Under the pieces are notes generated by a model. That model worked only from the letters and a program-made list of their open reading frames with translations. It ran no database searches and was not told the DNA's origin. From Klenkia terrae (GTDB lineage Bacteria; Actinomycetota; Actinomycetes; Mycobacteriales; Geodermatophilaceae): a stretch of DNA of 38,319 nucleotides. Of the stretch, positions 25,583 through 33,424 are shown one piece after another; positions within the stretch are counted from its first letter, which is position 1; each line of letters opens with the position of its first letter. A program made the translations under genes and the position numbers. The stretch is from contig NZ_UEXK01000004.1 in NCBI RefSeq assembly GCF_900491935.1, forward strand, positions 879,432-917,750, written 5' to 3'.

Positions 25583-25834
25583 GTGACGACCGTCGGGCTC
25601 CGCGAACTCCGGCAGCAGGCATCGGAGCTGCTGCGCCGGGTGGAGGACGGCGAGCAGGTCCTCATCACCGTCGCCGGCCGCCCCAGCGCACGCCTCGTCC
25701 CGGCCGGGACGAGGACCTGGCGACCCTGGAGCGACATCGCCGAGCTCTTCGACGGCCCGGGCGACCCGACCTGGGCCGCGGACCGGGACCTCGTCGACGA
25801 CGGCCTGCGCGATCCGTGGGAGGACGCCCGATGA
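25583..25834 (+). CDS. vapB: Antitoxin, Phd/YefM-type (VapB)
   Basis: Neutralises the PIN toxin encoded next and probably represses the pair's promoter. The 83-residue protein opens with the Phd/YefM fold: TTVGLRELRQQASELLRRVEDGEQVLITVAGRPSARLVP in its first 40 residues. A disordered acidic C-terminus (DIAELFDGPGDPTWAADRDLVDDGL) would wrap the toxin. GTG 25583 is chosen since the longer in-frame start at 25499 would run through the operator and give a meaningless N-terminus. ATGA overlap with the toxin gene is typical. The pair sits between paaA and paaK. Confidence 0.9.
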   Translation: MTTVGLRELRQQASELLRRVEDGEQVLITVAGRPSARLVPAGTRTWRPWSDIAELFDGPGDPTWAADRDLVDDGLRDPWEDAR

Positions 25835-26211
25835 GAGCGGTGCTGGACACCAGCGTGGTCGTCGCCCACGACGTGCCTCCCCTGGACGGCGAGCTGGCGA
25901 TCAGTGCAGCCACCCTGTCGGAGCTGCACTTCGGGGTCCTGGTGGCCGCCGACCCCGCCGCCCGCGCCGAGCGCCTCCGCAGGCTCTCCATCCTGCAGCG
26001 CCGGTTCGACGCCCTGCCGGTGGACGACGCGGTGGCCGCCAGCTACGGCCGGCTCGCCGCTGCCGTGGTGGCCGTCGGTCGGCAGCCGCGTGCCCGCACG
26101 ATGGATCTGCTCATCGCCGCCACCGCGCACGCCCACGGCGCCCGCCTCTACACCCGCAACGCAGCGGACCTGCGCGGCGTCGAGGACCTCCTCGAGGTCG
26201 TCCCCGTCTGA
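25831..26211 (+). CDS. vapC: PIN-domain ribonuclease toxin (VapC)
   Basis: A Mg2+-dependent RNase that, when free of antitoxin, cleaves RNA (often tRNA or rRNA) and stops growth. The 126-residue protein has the PIN acidic residues: Asp6 in VLDTSVV, Glu in LSELHFG near 32, and Asp in MDLLIAATAHAHGA near 91; the last conserved acidic residue is in NAADLRGVEDLLEVV. Length is normal, and nothing suggests it is broken. ATG 25831 overlaps the antitoxin stop codon (ATGA), so the two are co-translated. Confidence 0.92.
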   Translation: MRAVLDTSVVVAHDVPPLDGELAISAATLSELHFGVLVAADPAARAERLRRLSILQRRFDALPVDDAVAASYGRLAAAVVAVGRQPRARTMDLLIAATAHAHGARLYTRNAADLRGVEDLLEVVPV

Positions 26212-26291
26212 CGTCCCGCCGAGTGCGATGAGTCCTGGCGCGCGCGGCGGTCCCCTCCTCGACGACCCCGCCCACCACCGAGGAGCACGCC

Positions 26292-26903
26292 ATGGGCCAG
26301 ATCCACCTCGAGCTGTTCGCCACCCTCGACCTGGTCGGCCAGGCGCCCGGCGGGCCGGACGAGGACCCCTCGGGCGGGTTCGGCTTCGGCGGCTGGCAGG
26401 CGCCGCTCGTGGACGACGTCGCCGGTGCCCAGGTCCAGGCCTCCTACGAGGGCACCGGGGCGCTGCTGCTGGGCCGGCGGACCTACGACATCTTCGCCGC
26501 GTACTGGCCGCAGCAGACCGACGCGTTCGCCGACCTGTTCAACGCCGTCCCGAAGTACGTGGCCTCGCGCGGCACCCCGGACCTGTCCTGGGCGGGGTCC
26601 ACCCAGCTCGGCCCGGACCTGGCGACCGCGGTCCGCGAGGTCCGCGACCGGCACGCGGTCACCAAGGTCGTCGGCAGCCTGGACCTGGTGCAGACCCTGC
26701 TGCGCGAGCAGCTCTTCGACGAGCTGCACCTGTGGCTGCACCCGATCACGCTCGGGCAGGGCAAGAAGGTGTTCGCCGACGGCACCGTGCCCTCCACCCT
26801 GCGACTGCTCGAGCCACCCGTCGCCGCGCCCACCGGCAGCGTCCTGCTGCGCTACGGCCTGGTCGGGGGCGCCCCGGCCACCGGGGACATGACCGCGGGT
26901 TGA
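26292..26903 (+). CDS. Dihydrofolate reductase family protein (RibD C-terminal-like)
   Basis: A putative NADPH-dependent reductase; the group includes RibD C-terminal domains and uncharacterised YwjB/YyaP-like proteins. The 203-residue chain opens with LELFATLDLVG, followed by a 30-residue Gly-rich loop (PSGGFGFGGWQAPL), ALLLGRRTYDIFAAYWP (~54-70), KYVASRG, and VTKVVGSLDLVQTLL with ELHLWLHPITLGQGKKVF near 148, which match the family. The substrate is unknown and folate reduction should not be assumed. GAGGAGCACGCC precedes ATG 26292. Its stop codon lies in the -35 box of the paaK promoter. Confidence 0.85.
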   Translation: MGQIHLELFATLDLVGQAPGGPDEDPSGGFGFGGWQAPLVDDVAGAQVQASYEGTGALLLGRRTYDIFAAYWPQQTDAFADLFNAVPKYVASRGTPDLSWAGSTQLGPDLATAVREVRDRHAVTKVVGSLDLVQTLLREQLFDELHLWLHPITLGQGKKVFADGTVPSTLRLLEPPVAAPTGSVLLRYGLVGGAPATGDMTAG

Positions 26904-26929
26904 CAGCGGCCACCCCGGAGGTCTTGCAT
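26900..26929 (+). promoter_or_regulatory. paaK promoter
   Basis: A perfect -35 TTGACA (26900-26905), which contains the stop codon of the DHFR-like gene, and TTGCAT (26924-26929) as a -10, with an 18-base spacer. The predicted start of transcription (~26936) falls within the operator just downstream. Confidence 0.6.
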
Positions 26930-26950
26930 GACTGACCGAACGGTCAGTAA
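26929..26950 (+). promoter_or_regulatory. PaaR-type operator upstream of paaK
   Basis: ACTGACCG (26931-26938) and CGGTCAGT (26941-26948) are perfect inverted repeats two bases apart. Over 22 bases it shares 17 with the operator before paaA. It is a typical TetR-type site, and it excludes ATG 26928 as the likely paaK start. Confidence 0.85.
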
Positions 26951-26972
26951 TCCTGCAGCTCCGGGAGTCCCC

Positions 26973-28307
26973 GTGACGACGACGTCCGCACCGCAGCGCC
27001 TCGGCGAGGCCCCCGACCCGGCCCTGCTGGACCCGGCCGAGCGGATGGGCACCGACGAGCTGCGCGCCCTCCAGCTCGAGCGCCTGCAGTGGACCCTGCG
27101 GCACGCCTACGAGAACGTGCCGCACTACCGGCGGGCCTTCGACGCCCACGGCGTGCACCCCGACGACTGCCGCTCCCTCGCCGACCTGGCGAGGTTCCCC
27201 ACCACCTCCAAGGCCGACCTGCGCGACAACTACCCCTTCGGCATGTTCGCCGTCCCGAAGGAGCAGGTCTCCCGGGTGCACGCGTCCTCGGGGACCACCG
27301 GCAAGCCGACCGTCGTGGGCTACACCCGGCGCGACATCGACACCTGGGCCACCGTGATGGCCCGCTCCATCCGGGCCGCCGGTGGCCGCAGCGGCGACGT
27401 GCTGCACAACGCCTACGGGTACGGGCTGTTCACCGGCGGGCTGGGCGCGCACTACGGCGCCGAGGCGTTGGGCTGCACCGTCGTCCCGATCTCCGGGGGC
27501 ATGACCCCGCGCCAGGTGCAGCTGATCGGGGACTTCGGGCCCCGGATCATCATGGTGACGCCGTCCTACATGCTCGCGCTGGTCGACGAGTTCGAGCGCC
27601 AGGGCGTGGACCCCCGCTCCTCCAGCCTGCAGATCGGCATCTTCGGCGCCGAGCCGTGGACCGAGCAGATGCGCCGGGAGATGGAGGACCGCCTCGACAT
27701 CGACGCCGTGGACATCTACGGCCTGAGCGAGGTCATGGGCCCCGGCGTCAGCCAGGAGTGCGTGGAGACCAAGGACGGCCTGCACGTCTGGGAGGACCAC
27801 TTCTACCCCGAGGTCGTGGACCCGCTGACCGCGGAGCCGCTGGCCGACGGCGAGGAGGGCGAGCTGCTGTTCACCTCGCTGACCAAGGAGGCGCTGCCGA
27901 TCATCCGGTACCGCACCCGCGACCTCACCCGTCTGCTGCCGGGCACCGCGCGGCCGGGCATGCGCCGGATGCAGAAGGTCACCGGCCGCACCGACGACAT
28001 GATCATCCTGCGCGGGGTGAACCTGTTCCCGACCCAGATCGAGGAGGTCGTCCTGCGCACTTCGGGGCTGTCGCCGCACTTCGCCCTGGAGCTGTCCACC
28101 CGCGGCCGGATGGACCACCTGGTCGTCTCGGTCGAGGCCCGCCCCGACTGCCCGCCCGAGCGGCGCTCGCCGGCCGCCGCCGAGGTGCAGGTGCTGCTCA
28201 AGGAGACGGTCGGGACATCGGTCGAGGTGGTCGTCGTCGACCCGGAGACCCTCCCGCGGTCGATGGGCAAGCTGCAGCGGCTCACCGACCGGCGCGCGCG
28301 CCCGTGA
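26973..28307 (+). CDS. paaK: Phenylacetate-CoA ligase
   Basis: Activates phenylacetate to phenylacetyl-CoA with ATP, the entry step of the pathway. The 444-residue protein has the AMP-binding motif VHASSGTTGKPTVVGYTRRD near 92-111, ISGGMTPRQVQLI near 172, and VDIYGLSEVMGPGVSQEC near 248, with the hinge region VTGRTDDMIILRGVNLFPTQIEE near 336 that marks PaaK-type ligases. GTG 26973 has GGGAG five bases upstream and begins after the operator; the in-frame ATG 26928 would translate the operator itself. It is coupled to paaR by a GTGA overlap. Confidence 0.96.
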   Translation: MTTTSAPQRLGEAPDPALLDPAERMGTDELRALQLERLQWTLRHAYENVPHYRRAFDAHGVHPDDCRSLADLARFPTTSKADLRDNYPFGMFAVPKEQVSRVHASSGTTGKPTVVGYTRRDIDTWATVMARSIRAAGGRSGDVLHNAYGYGLFTGGLGAHYGAEALGCTVVPISGGMTPRQVQLIGDFGPRIIMVTPSYMLALVDEFERQGVDPRSSSLQIGIFGAEPWTEQMRREMEDRLDIDAVDIYGLSEVMGPGVSQECVETKDGLHVWEDHFYPEVVDPLTAEPLADGEEGELLFTSLTKEALPIIRYRTRDLTRLLPGTARPGMRRMQKVTGRTDDMIILRGVNLFPTQIEEVVLRTSGLSPHFALELSTRGRMDHLVVSVEARPDCPPERRSPAAAEVQVLLKETVGTSVEVVVVDPETLPRSMGKLQRLTDRRARP

Positions 28308-28903
28308 CCGCGCCGGTCCCGGCGCAGGTCCGGCGCGGCCGCCCCGGGCACTCGCTGGACTCGCTGCTGGACGTCGCCGTCGCGGTGTTCAACGAGCGCG
28401 GCTACGAGGCCACCTCGATGGACGTCCTCGCCGACCGGCTCGGGGTCACCAAGTCCGCGATCTACCACCACGTGCGGTCCAAGGTCGAGCTGCTGGAGCT
28501 GGCGCTGGACCGGGCGCTGGACGGGCTGTTCGCCGTCCTGGCCTCGACCGGCGAGGGACCGGCGGTCGACCGCCTCGAGCAGGTCGTGCGCGGGTCGGTG
28601 GGCGTGCTCGTCGCCGAGCTCCCGTTCGTCACCCTGCTGCTGCGCGTGCGCGGCAACTCCCCCGTCGAGGCGCACGCGCTGGGCCGGCGGCGCGAGTTCG
28701 ACCGCGCGGTCACCGAGCTGGTGCGCGACTGCGTGGCCGAGGGGTCCGTCCGCCCGGACGTCGACCCCGCGCTGACCAGCCGGCTGCTGTTCGGCACGGT
28801 CAACTCCCTCACCGAGTGGTACCGACCCGGCGGCGGGCTGTCCGCCGAGGCCCTCGCCGACGGCCTGGTCACCACGCTGTTCTCCGGGTTGCGGGCGTCG
28901 TGA
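28304..28903 (+). CDS. paaR: TetR-family repressor, likely PaaR
   Basis: Probably represses paaABCDE and paaK until phenylacetyl-CoA is made. The 199-residue protein has an N-terminal TetR helix-turn-helix (~20-65: LLDVAVAVFNERGYEATSMDVLADRLGVTKSAIYHHVRSK) and a helical C-terminal ligand domain containing LLLRVRGNSPVEAHALGRRREFDRAVTELV. Two matching palindromes lie upstream of paaA and of paaK, and since paaR overlaps paaK (GTGA), it would control its own level. The gene name rests on this context and on TetR-type PaaR proteins of other bacteria. Confidence 0.88.
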   Translation: MTAPVPAQVRRGRPGHSLDSLLDVAVAVFNERGYEATSMDVLADRLGVTKSAIYHHVRSKVELLELALDRALDGLFAVLASTGEGPAVDRLEQVVRGSVGVLVAELPFVTLLLRVRGNSPVEAHALGRRREFDRAVTELVRDCVAEGSVRPDVDPALTSRLLFGTVNSLTEWYRPGGGLSAEALADGLVTTLFSGLRAS

Positions 28904-29268
28904 CCGTCCCGGGGGCCGAGTTCGTCCGGGCGCTGGCCGCCAAGGACACCGCCGGCCTGCTCGCCGTCCTGAGCCCGACGGTGGTGTTCCGCGGGATGAC
29001 CCCGGGCCGCTTCTGGGAGGCCGGCACCGCCGAGGCGACCGTGCACGAGGTGCTGTACGTGTGGTTCGAGCCCGCCGACGTCGTCGAGGAGGTGCTGTCG
29101 GTGGAGACCGCCGACGTCGCCGACCGGCACCGAGTCGACTACCGGCTGGTCGTCCGCAACGACGACGGCCGGCACCTGGTGGAGCAGCGCGCCTACTACG
29201 ACCTGGACGACGAGGGCCGGATCGCCGCGGTGCACGCCGTGTGCGCCGGCTTCCGCCCCCTGCCCTGA
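28900..29268 (+). CDS. SnoaL/NTF2-like protein in the paa cluster
   Basis: A 122-residue protein of the NTF2-like cone fold (EFVRALAAKDTAGLLAVLSPTVVFRGMTPGRFWEAG in the first 40 residues, then VDYRLVVRNDDGRHLVEQRAYYDLDDEGRIAAVHAVCAGFRP at the end). Members range from hydrolases and isomerases to binding proteins, so no reaction can be assigned. GTG 28900 overlaps the paaR stop (GTGA), making it the third gene of the paaK operon. A role in handling a ring-opened or side product of the pathway is a guess. Confidence 0.82.
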   Translation: MTVPGAEFVRALAAKDTAGLLAVLSPTVVFRGMTPGRFWEAGTAEATVHEVLYVWFEPADVVEEVLSVETADVADRHRVDYRLVVRNDDGRHLVEQRAYYDLDDEGRIAAVHAVCAGFRPLP

Positions 29269-29291
29269 CCCGCGCGACCCGAGGAGCACCG

Positions 29292-31343
29292 ATGACCGCT
29301 GCACCCCTGCTCGAGAGCTACGCCGCCGGCCGCTGGTGGGCCAGCGCCGACGAGGGCACCCCGCTGCCCGACGCGGTCACCGGCGAGACCGTCGCCCGGA
29401 TCGGCAGCCGCGGGCTGGACGTCGCCGGGATGGTCACCCACGCCCGCGAGGTCGGCGGACCGGCGCTGCGCGAGCTGACCTTCCACCAGCGCGCCGCCCT
29501 GCTCAAGGCGCTCGGCGCGCACCTGATGGCCGGCAAGGCCGAGTTCGCCGCCCTGTCGCACCGCACCGGGGCCACCGACGGGGACAACGTCGTCGACATC
29601 GACGGCGGGTTCGGGACGCTGCTGTCCTACGCCTCGACCGGGCGCCGCGAGCTGCCCGACGACGTCCTGGTGCTCGACGGCCCGCCCACCCCGCTGGGCC
29701 GCGGCGGCACCTTCCTGGGCCAGCACGTCTACACCTCGATGACCGGCGTCGCGGTGCAGATCAACGCCTTCAACTTCCCGGTCTGGGGAATGCTGGAGAA
29801 GCTGGCCCCGGCGTTCCTGGCCGGGCTGCCCACCATCGTGAAGCCGGCGTCGCAGACCGCCTACCTGACCGAGGCCGTGTTCCGCGCGATCATCGCCACC
29901 GGCCTGCTGCCCGAGGGCTCGGTGCAGCTGCTCAGCGGGTCGGCGTCCGGGCTGCTGGACCACCTGGACGGCCGGGACCTGGTCGGGTTCACCGGGTCGG
30001 CCTCCACCGCGGCCCTGCTGCGCGCGCACCCGGCGGTGACCGAGCGCGCGGTGCGGTTCAACGCCGAGGCCGACTCGCTGAACTGCTCGGTGCTCGGCCC
30101 CGACGCCGGCCCGGACACCCCGGAGTTCGCGCTGTTCGTCGACGGCGTGGTCACCGAGATGACGGTCAAGGCCGGGCAGAAGTGCACCGCGATCCGCCGG
30201 GCGATCGTGCCCCGCCAGCACGCCGACGCCGTGGTCGAGGCCATCGGCGCGCGGCTGGCCGACGTCGTGGTCGGTGCCCCCGGAGCGGACGGCGTGACCA
30301 TGGGCGCCCTGGCGTCGGTGGACCAGCGCGACGAGGTGCTGCGCGCGGTCGACCGGCTGCGCACCCACGCCCAGCTCGTGGTCGGCGACCCCACCGACTT
30401 CGCGGTCACCGGCGCCGACCGGGAGCGCGGGGCGTTCCTGCCGCCGATGCTGCTGCGCTGCGACGACCCGGCCGCCCCCGAGCCGCACGACGTGGAGGCG
30501 TTCGGCCCGGTCGCCACCGTGCTGCCCTACGACGGGCTGGCCGACGCGGTCGCGCTGGCCCGCCGCGGCCAGGGCTCGCTGGTCGCCTCGCTGGTGACCC
30601 ACGACCCCGCGGTCGCCCGGCAGTTCGTGCTCGGCGCCGGGTCCGCCCACGGCCGGGTGCACGTGCTGGACCGGGACGACGCCGGGGAGTCCACCGGCCA
30701 CGGCTCCCCGCTGCCCGTGCTGGTGCACGGCGGGCCGGGCCGGGCCGGCGGCGGCGAGGAGCTGGGCGGGGTCCGCGGCGTGCTGCACCACATGCAGCGG
30801 ACCGCCGTCCAGGGCTCGCCCGACCTGCTCACCGGCGTGGGCAACCGCTGGGTGACCGGCGCCGCCCGCCGCGACGACGGCGTGCACCCGTTCCGGAAGT
30901 CCCTGGCCGAGCTGCGGATCGGGGACTCCGTCACCGCCGGGCCGCGGGAGATCACGCTGGCCGACATCGAGCACTTCGCCGAGTTCACCGGCGACACGTT
31001 CTACGCCCACATGGACGAGGCGGCCGCCGCGGCGAACCCGCTCTTCGGCGGCCGGGTGGCGCACGGCTACCTGATCGTCAGCTGGGCCGCGGGCCTGTTC
31101 GTCGACCCCGACCCGGGCCCGGTGCTGGCCAACTACGGGGTGGACAACCTCAGGTTCCTGACCCCGGTCAAGCCCGGCGAGCAGGTCACGGTGACGCTGA
31201 CCTGCAAGCGAATCACCCCGCGCGGGGGCGCCGACCACGGCGAGGTCCGCTGGGACGCCGTGGTGGTCGACTCGGCCGGGGCGCCGGTGGCCACCTACGA
31301 CGTGCTGACGATGGTCGCCAAGACCTGGCCCCCGGCCGCCTGA
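29292..31343 (+). CDS. paaZ: Bifunctional oxepin-CoA hydrolase / 3-oxo-5,6-dehydrosuberyl-CoA semialdehyde dehydrogenase
   Basis: Opens the oxepin ring made from phenylacetyl-CoA epoxide and oxidises the resulting aldehyde with NADP+. The 683-residue protein has an N-terminal aldehyde dehydrogenase (~1-520; Glu259 in FNAEADSLN and Cys298 in AGQKCTAI) and a C-terminal MaoC-like hydratase (~535-683; Asp568 and His573 in FTGDTFYAHMD). Each catalytic residue lines up with Escherichia coli PaaZ (Glu256, Cys295, Asp561, His566). GAGGAGCACC precedes ATG 29292. It ends the paaK operon, with a hairpin across its stop codon. Confidence 0.97.
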   Translation: MTAAPLLESYAAGRWWASADEGTPLPDAVTGETVARIGSRGLDVAGMVTHAREVGGPALRELTFHQRAALLKALGAHLMAGKAEFAALSHRTGATDGDNVVDIDGGFGTLLSYASTGRRELPDDVLVLDGPPTPLGRGGTFLGQHVYTSMTGVAVQINAFNFPVWGMLEKLAPAFLAGLPTIVKPASQTAYLTEAVFRAIIATGLLPEGSVQLLSGSASGLLDHLDGRDLVGFTGSASTAALLRAHPAVTERAVRFNAEADSLNCSVLGPDAGPDTPEFALFVDGVVTEMTVKAGQKCTAIRRAIVPRQHADAVVEAIGARLADVVVGAPGADGVTMGALASVDQRDEVLRAVDRLRTHAQLVVGDPTDFAVTGADRERGAFLPPMLLRCDDPAAPEPHDVEAFGPVATVLPYDGLADAVALARRGQGSLVASLVTHDPAVARQFVLGAGSAHGRVHVLDRDDAGESTGHGSPLPVLVHGGPGRAGGGEELGGVRGVLHHMQRTAVQGSPDLLTGVGNRWVTGAARRDDGVHPFRKSLAELRIGDSVTAGPREITLADIEHFAEFTGDTFYAHMDEAAAAANPLFGGRVAHGYLIVSWAAGLFVDPDPGPVLANYGVDNLRFLTPVKPGEQVTVTLTCKRITPRGGADHGEVRWDAVVVDSAGAPVATYDVLTMVAKTWPPAA

Positions 31344-31359
31344 GGCCCGGTCAGGCGGC
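31335..31359. terminator. Bidirectional terminator spanning the paaZ and ung stop codons
   Basis: GCCGCCTGA (31335-31343) pairs perfectly with TCAGGCGGC (31351-31359) around a seven-base loop; the stem includes both stop codons, and after one mismatch it could be extended by C/G pairs on each side. Confidence 0.75.
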
Positions 31360-32070
31360 GGGGAGCTGGTCGACCGGCGGCAGCGACCAGTCGACCGGCT
31401 CGGCGCCCTGCTCGGCCAGCAGGGCGTTCACCCGGCTGAACGGCTTGCTGCCGAAGAACCCGCGGCTGGCCGACAGCGGCGAGGGGTGCGGGGACGCGAC
31501 GGACGGGACGGCGCCCAGGTGCGCCTCCAGCCCCTGGGCGTCCTTGCCCCAGAGGATCGCCGCCATCGGCTGGCCCGCGCCGGCCCGCTCCACCAGCACC
31601 CCGATGGCGTGCGCGGTGATGTGCTCCCAGCCCTTGCCGCGGTGCGAGGCCGGCGTCCCGGGCCGCACGGTCAGCGACCGGTTGAGCAGCATCACCCCGC
31701 GGTCCCGCCACGGCGTCAGGTCACCGTGGCGGGCGGGCTCGATGCCCAGGTCGGCCTGGAGCTCCTTGTAGATGTTCACCAGGCTCTTGGGCAGCGGTCG
31801 GACCTCGCGGTCGACGGCGAAGCTCAGCCCGATCGGGTGGCCCGGCGTGGGGTAGGGGTCCTGCCCCACGACGAGCACCCGGACGTCGGCCAGCGGCGCC
31901 TGGAAGGCCCGGAACACGTGGTCGCCGTGCGGCAGGTAGGGCCGACCGGCGGCCACCTCGTCGCGGAGGAACTGCCCCATGGCGGCGATCCGGTCCTCGA
32001 CCGGGGCCAGGGCCTCCGCCCAGTCCGGTGCCATCAGTCCCCGGTCGACCAACCCGCTCAGCGCACCCAC
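31351..32070 (-). CDS. ung: Uracil-DNA glycosylase, family 1
   Basis: Removes uracil from DNA to start base-excision repair, important in a high-GC genome where cytosine deamination is frequent. The 239-residue protein has the water-activating motif [10 protein letters not shown] (Asp71), the uracil-binding LLNRSLTV near 134, and the DNA-intercalating [17 protein letters not shown] near 198. GTG 32070 is the start; Met13 is a possible shorter one. A VOC-family gene ends upstream on the same strand, but a hairpin separates them, so ung probably has its own promoter. Confidence 0.96.
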   Translation of the reverse strand: MGALSGLVDRGLMAPDWAEALAPVEDRIAAMGQFLRDEVAAGRPYLPHGDHVFRAFQAPLADVRVLVVGQDPYPTPGHPIGLSFAVDREVRPLPKSLVNIYKELQADLGIEPARHGDLTPWRDRGVMLLNRSLTVRPGTPASHRGKGWEHITAHAIGVLVERAGAGQPMAAILWGKDAQGLEAHLGAVPSVASPHPSPLSASRGFFGSKPFSRVNALLAEQGAEPVDWSLPPVDQLPAA

Positions 32071-32093
32071 CCGGCCAGCGTGCCACCGGGTCG

Positions 32094-32115
32094 GCTGACC
32101 CGCAGCCGGGTCAGC
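32094..32115 (-). terminator. Hairpin terminator after the VOC gene
   Basis: GCTGACCC (32094-32101) pairs perfectly with GGGTCAGC (32108-32115) around a six-base loop, three bases after the stop of the VOC-family gene and before the ung start on the same strand. Confidence 0.7.
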
Positions 32116-32118
32116 GGA

Positions 32119-32514
32119 TCACTTGGGGGCCATGAGCTCCAGCGCGACGTGGTCGGGGTCGCGGAACTCGAGGATCCAGCCCTGGCCGATGTCCTTGACG
32201 CCCTCGTGCGGGATGCCCAGGGAGTCCAGGTGCCGGGCGGCGTCGTCGATCTCGGCCTTGGAGCCGACCTTCAGGGCGAGGTGGTCCAGGCCGGTGCGGT
32301 CCTCGTCGAAGCGGTCGTCGGCCACCGGGCGCAGGCCCAGGAGGGTGGAGGAGTCGATGGCGTAGATGACCCCGCCGAAGGCGAAGGCCGGGTCGCCGTC
32401 CTGGCCGTCGATGGCCACCGGGAGGCCGAAGACCGAGTCGTAGAACTGCTTGGAGCGGGCGATGTCGGTGACGGTGAGGCGGACGTGGGCGTACCCGGTG
32501 GGCGTGATCGGCAT
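32119..32514 (-). CDS. VOC-family (glyoxalase/bleomycin resistance-like) protein
   Basis: A 131-residue metal-binding vicinal oxygen chelate protein with two beta-alpha-beta3 modules: residues ~8-60 (AHVRLTVTDIARSKQFYDSVFGLPV) and ~72-130 (GLDHLALKVGSKAEIDDAARHLDSLGIPHEG, then WILEFRDPDHVALELM). Candidate metal ligands are His10, His75 and Glu near the C-terminus (VALELM). Members include glyoxalases, dioxygenases and fosfomycin or bleomycin resistance proteins, so the reaction is not known. ATG 32514 is the best start although the ribosome site is weak. It diverges from the hydrolase operon. Confidence 0.88.
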   Translation of the reverse strand: MPITPTGYAHVRLTVTDIARSKQFYDSVFGLPVAIDGQDGDPAFAFGGVIYAIDSSTLLGLRPVADDRFDEDRTGLDHLALKVGSKAEIDDAARHLDSLGIPHEGVKDIGQGWILEFRDPDHVALELMAPK

Positions 32515-32584
32515 GGTCGTGGGGTGCCCGATCCGGCCGCCCTCAACCGGATGCACGCGGACGCACCTGTTCCGGGGGCGCGGC

Positions 32585-33424
32585 ATGCTGGAGGGCGTGG
32601 ACTCCTTCACCCGCTCCGGACTGACCTTCGACGTGCGCGACGCCGGCCCGGCCGACGGCGAGCCCGTCGTCCTGCTGCACGGTTTCCCGCAGCACGCCGG
32701 CAGCTGGGACCGCGTGGTCCCCGTGCTGCACGAGGCCGGTCTGCGCACCCTGGCCCCGGACCAGCGCGGCTACTCCCCCGGTGCCCGGCCCACCGGTCGC
32801 CGGTCCTACGTGGTGCGCGAGCTGGTGGACGACGTCCGCGCCCTCCTGGACGCCGCCGGCCTGGAGCGGGCGCACGTGGTCGGCCACGACTGGGGTGCGA
32901 TGGTCGCCTGGGCCATCGCCGCCTGGCACCCCGACCGGGTCGCCAGCCTGACCGCGGTCTCGGTTCCCCACCCGGCCGCGTTCACGAAGTCCTTCGTGAC
33001 CAGCACCCAGGGCCTGAAGTCGGCCTACATGGCGTTCTTCCAGCTGCCCGTCGTGCCGGAGAAGCTGCTCACCCGCGGCAACGGCGCGTTCCTGGCCGAC
33101 CTGCTGGTGCGGGCGGGCCTACCCCGGGCCGACGCGGCCGACACCGTCGCCCGGCTGCGGCCGGCGGGCGCGCTGACCGCGGCGCTGGACTGGTACCGAG
33201 CGCTGCCGCTGGGTGCCTCCGACCCGGTCGGCCGGGTGGCCGTGCGCACGCTGCACGTCTGGAGCGACCGCGACGGCTTCCTCGGCCGGGCCGGCACCGA
33301 GGCCACCGCGCCCTACGTCACCGGCGACTACCGGCTCGAGGTGCTGCCCGGGGTCACCCACTGGGTGCCCGAGACCGCCGGCGACCGCCTCGGCGCCCTG
33401 GTCGCGGAGCACGTGCGGGGATGA
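32585..33424 (+). CDS. Epoxide-hydrolase-like alpha/beta hydrolase
   Basis: Likely opens epoxides or hydrolyses halides or esters. The 279-residue alpha/beta-hydrolase has the oxyanion motif LLHGFPQHAGSW near 29-40, the nucleophile elbow VGHDWGAMVAW with Asp102 (Asp rather than Ser, as in epoxide hydrolases and haloalkane dehalogenases), the acid in SDRDGFLG near 225 and the His in GVTHWVPET near 257. ATG 32585 has GGGGG a few bases upstream; GTG 32597 is an alternative. It overlaps the next gene, a DNA-repair-like protein, by ATGA, which suggests removal of DNA-damaging epoxides as a common theme. Confidence 0.88.
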   Translation: MLEGVDSFTRSGLTFDVRDAGPADGEPVVLLHGFPQHAGSWDRVVPVLHEAGLRTLAPDQRGYSPGARPTGRRSYVVRELVDDVRALLDAAGLERAHVVGHDWGAMVAWAIAAWHPDRVASLTAVSVPHPAAFTKSFVTSTQGLKSAYMAFFQLPVVPEKLLTRGNGAFLADLLVRAGLPRADAADTVARLRPAGALTAALDWYRALPLGASDPVGRVAVRTLHVWSDRDGFLGRAGTEATAPYVTGDYRLEVLPGVTHWVPETAGDRLGALVAEHVRG

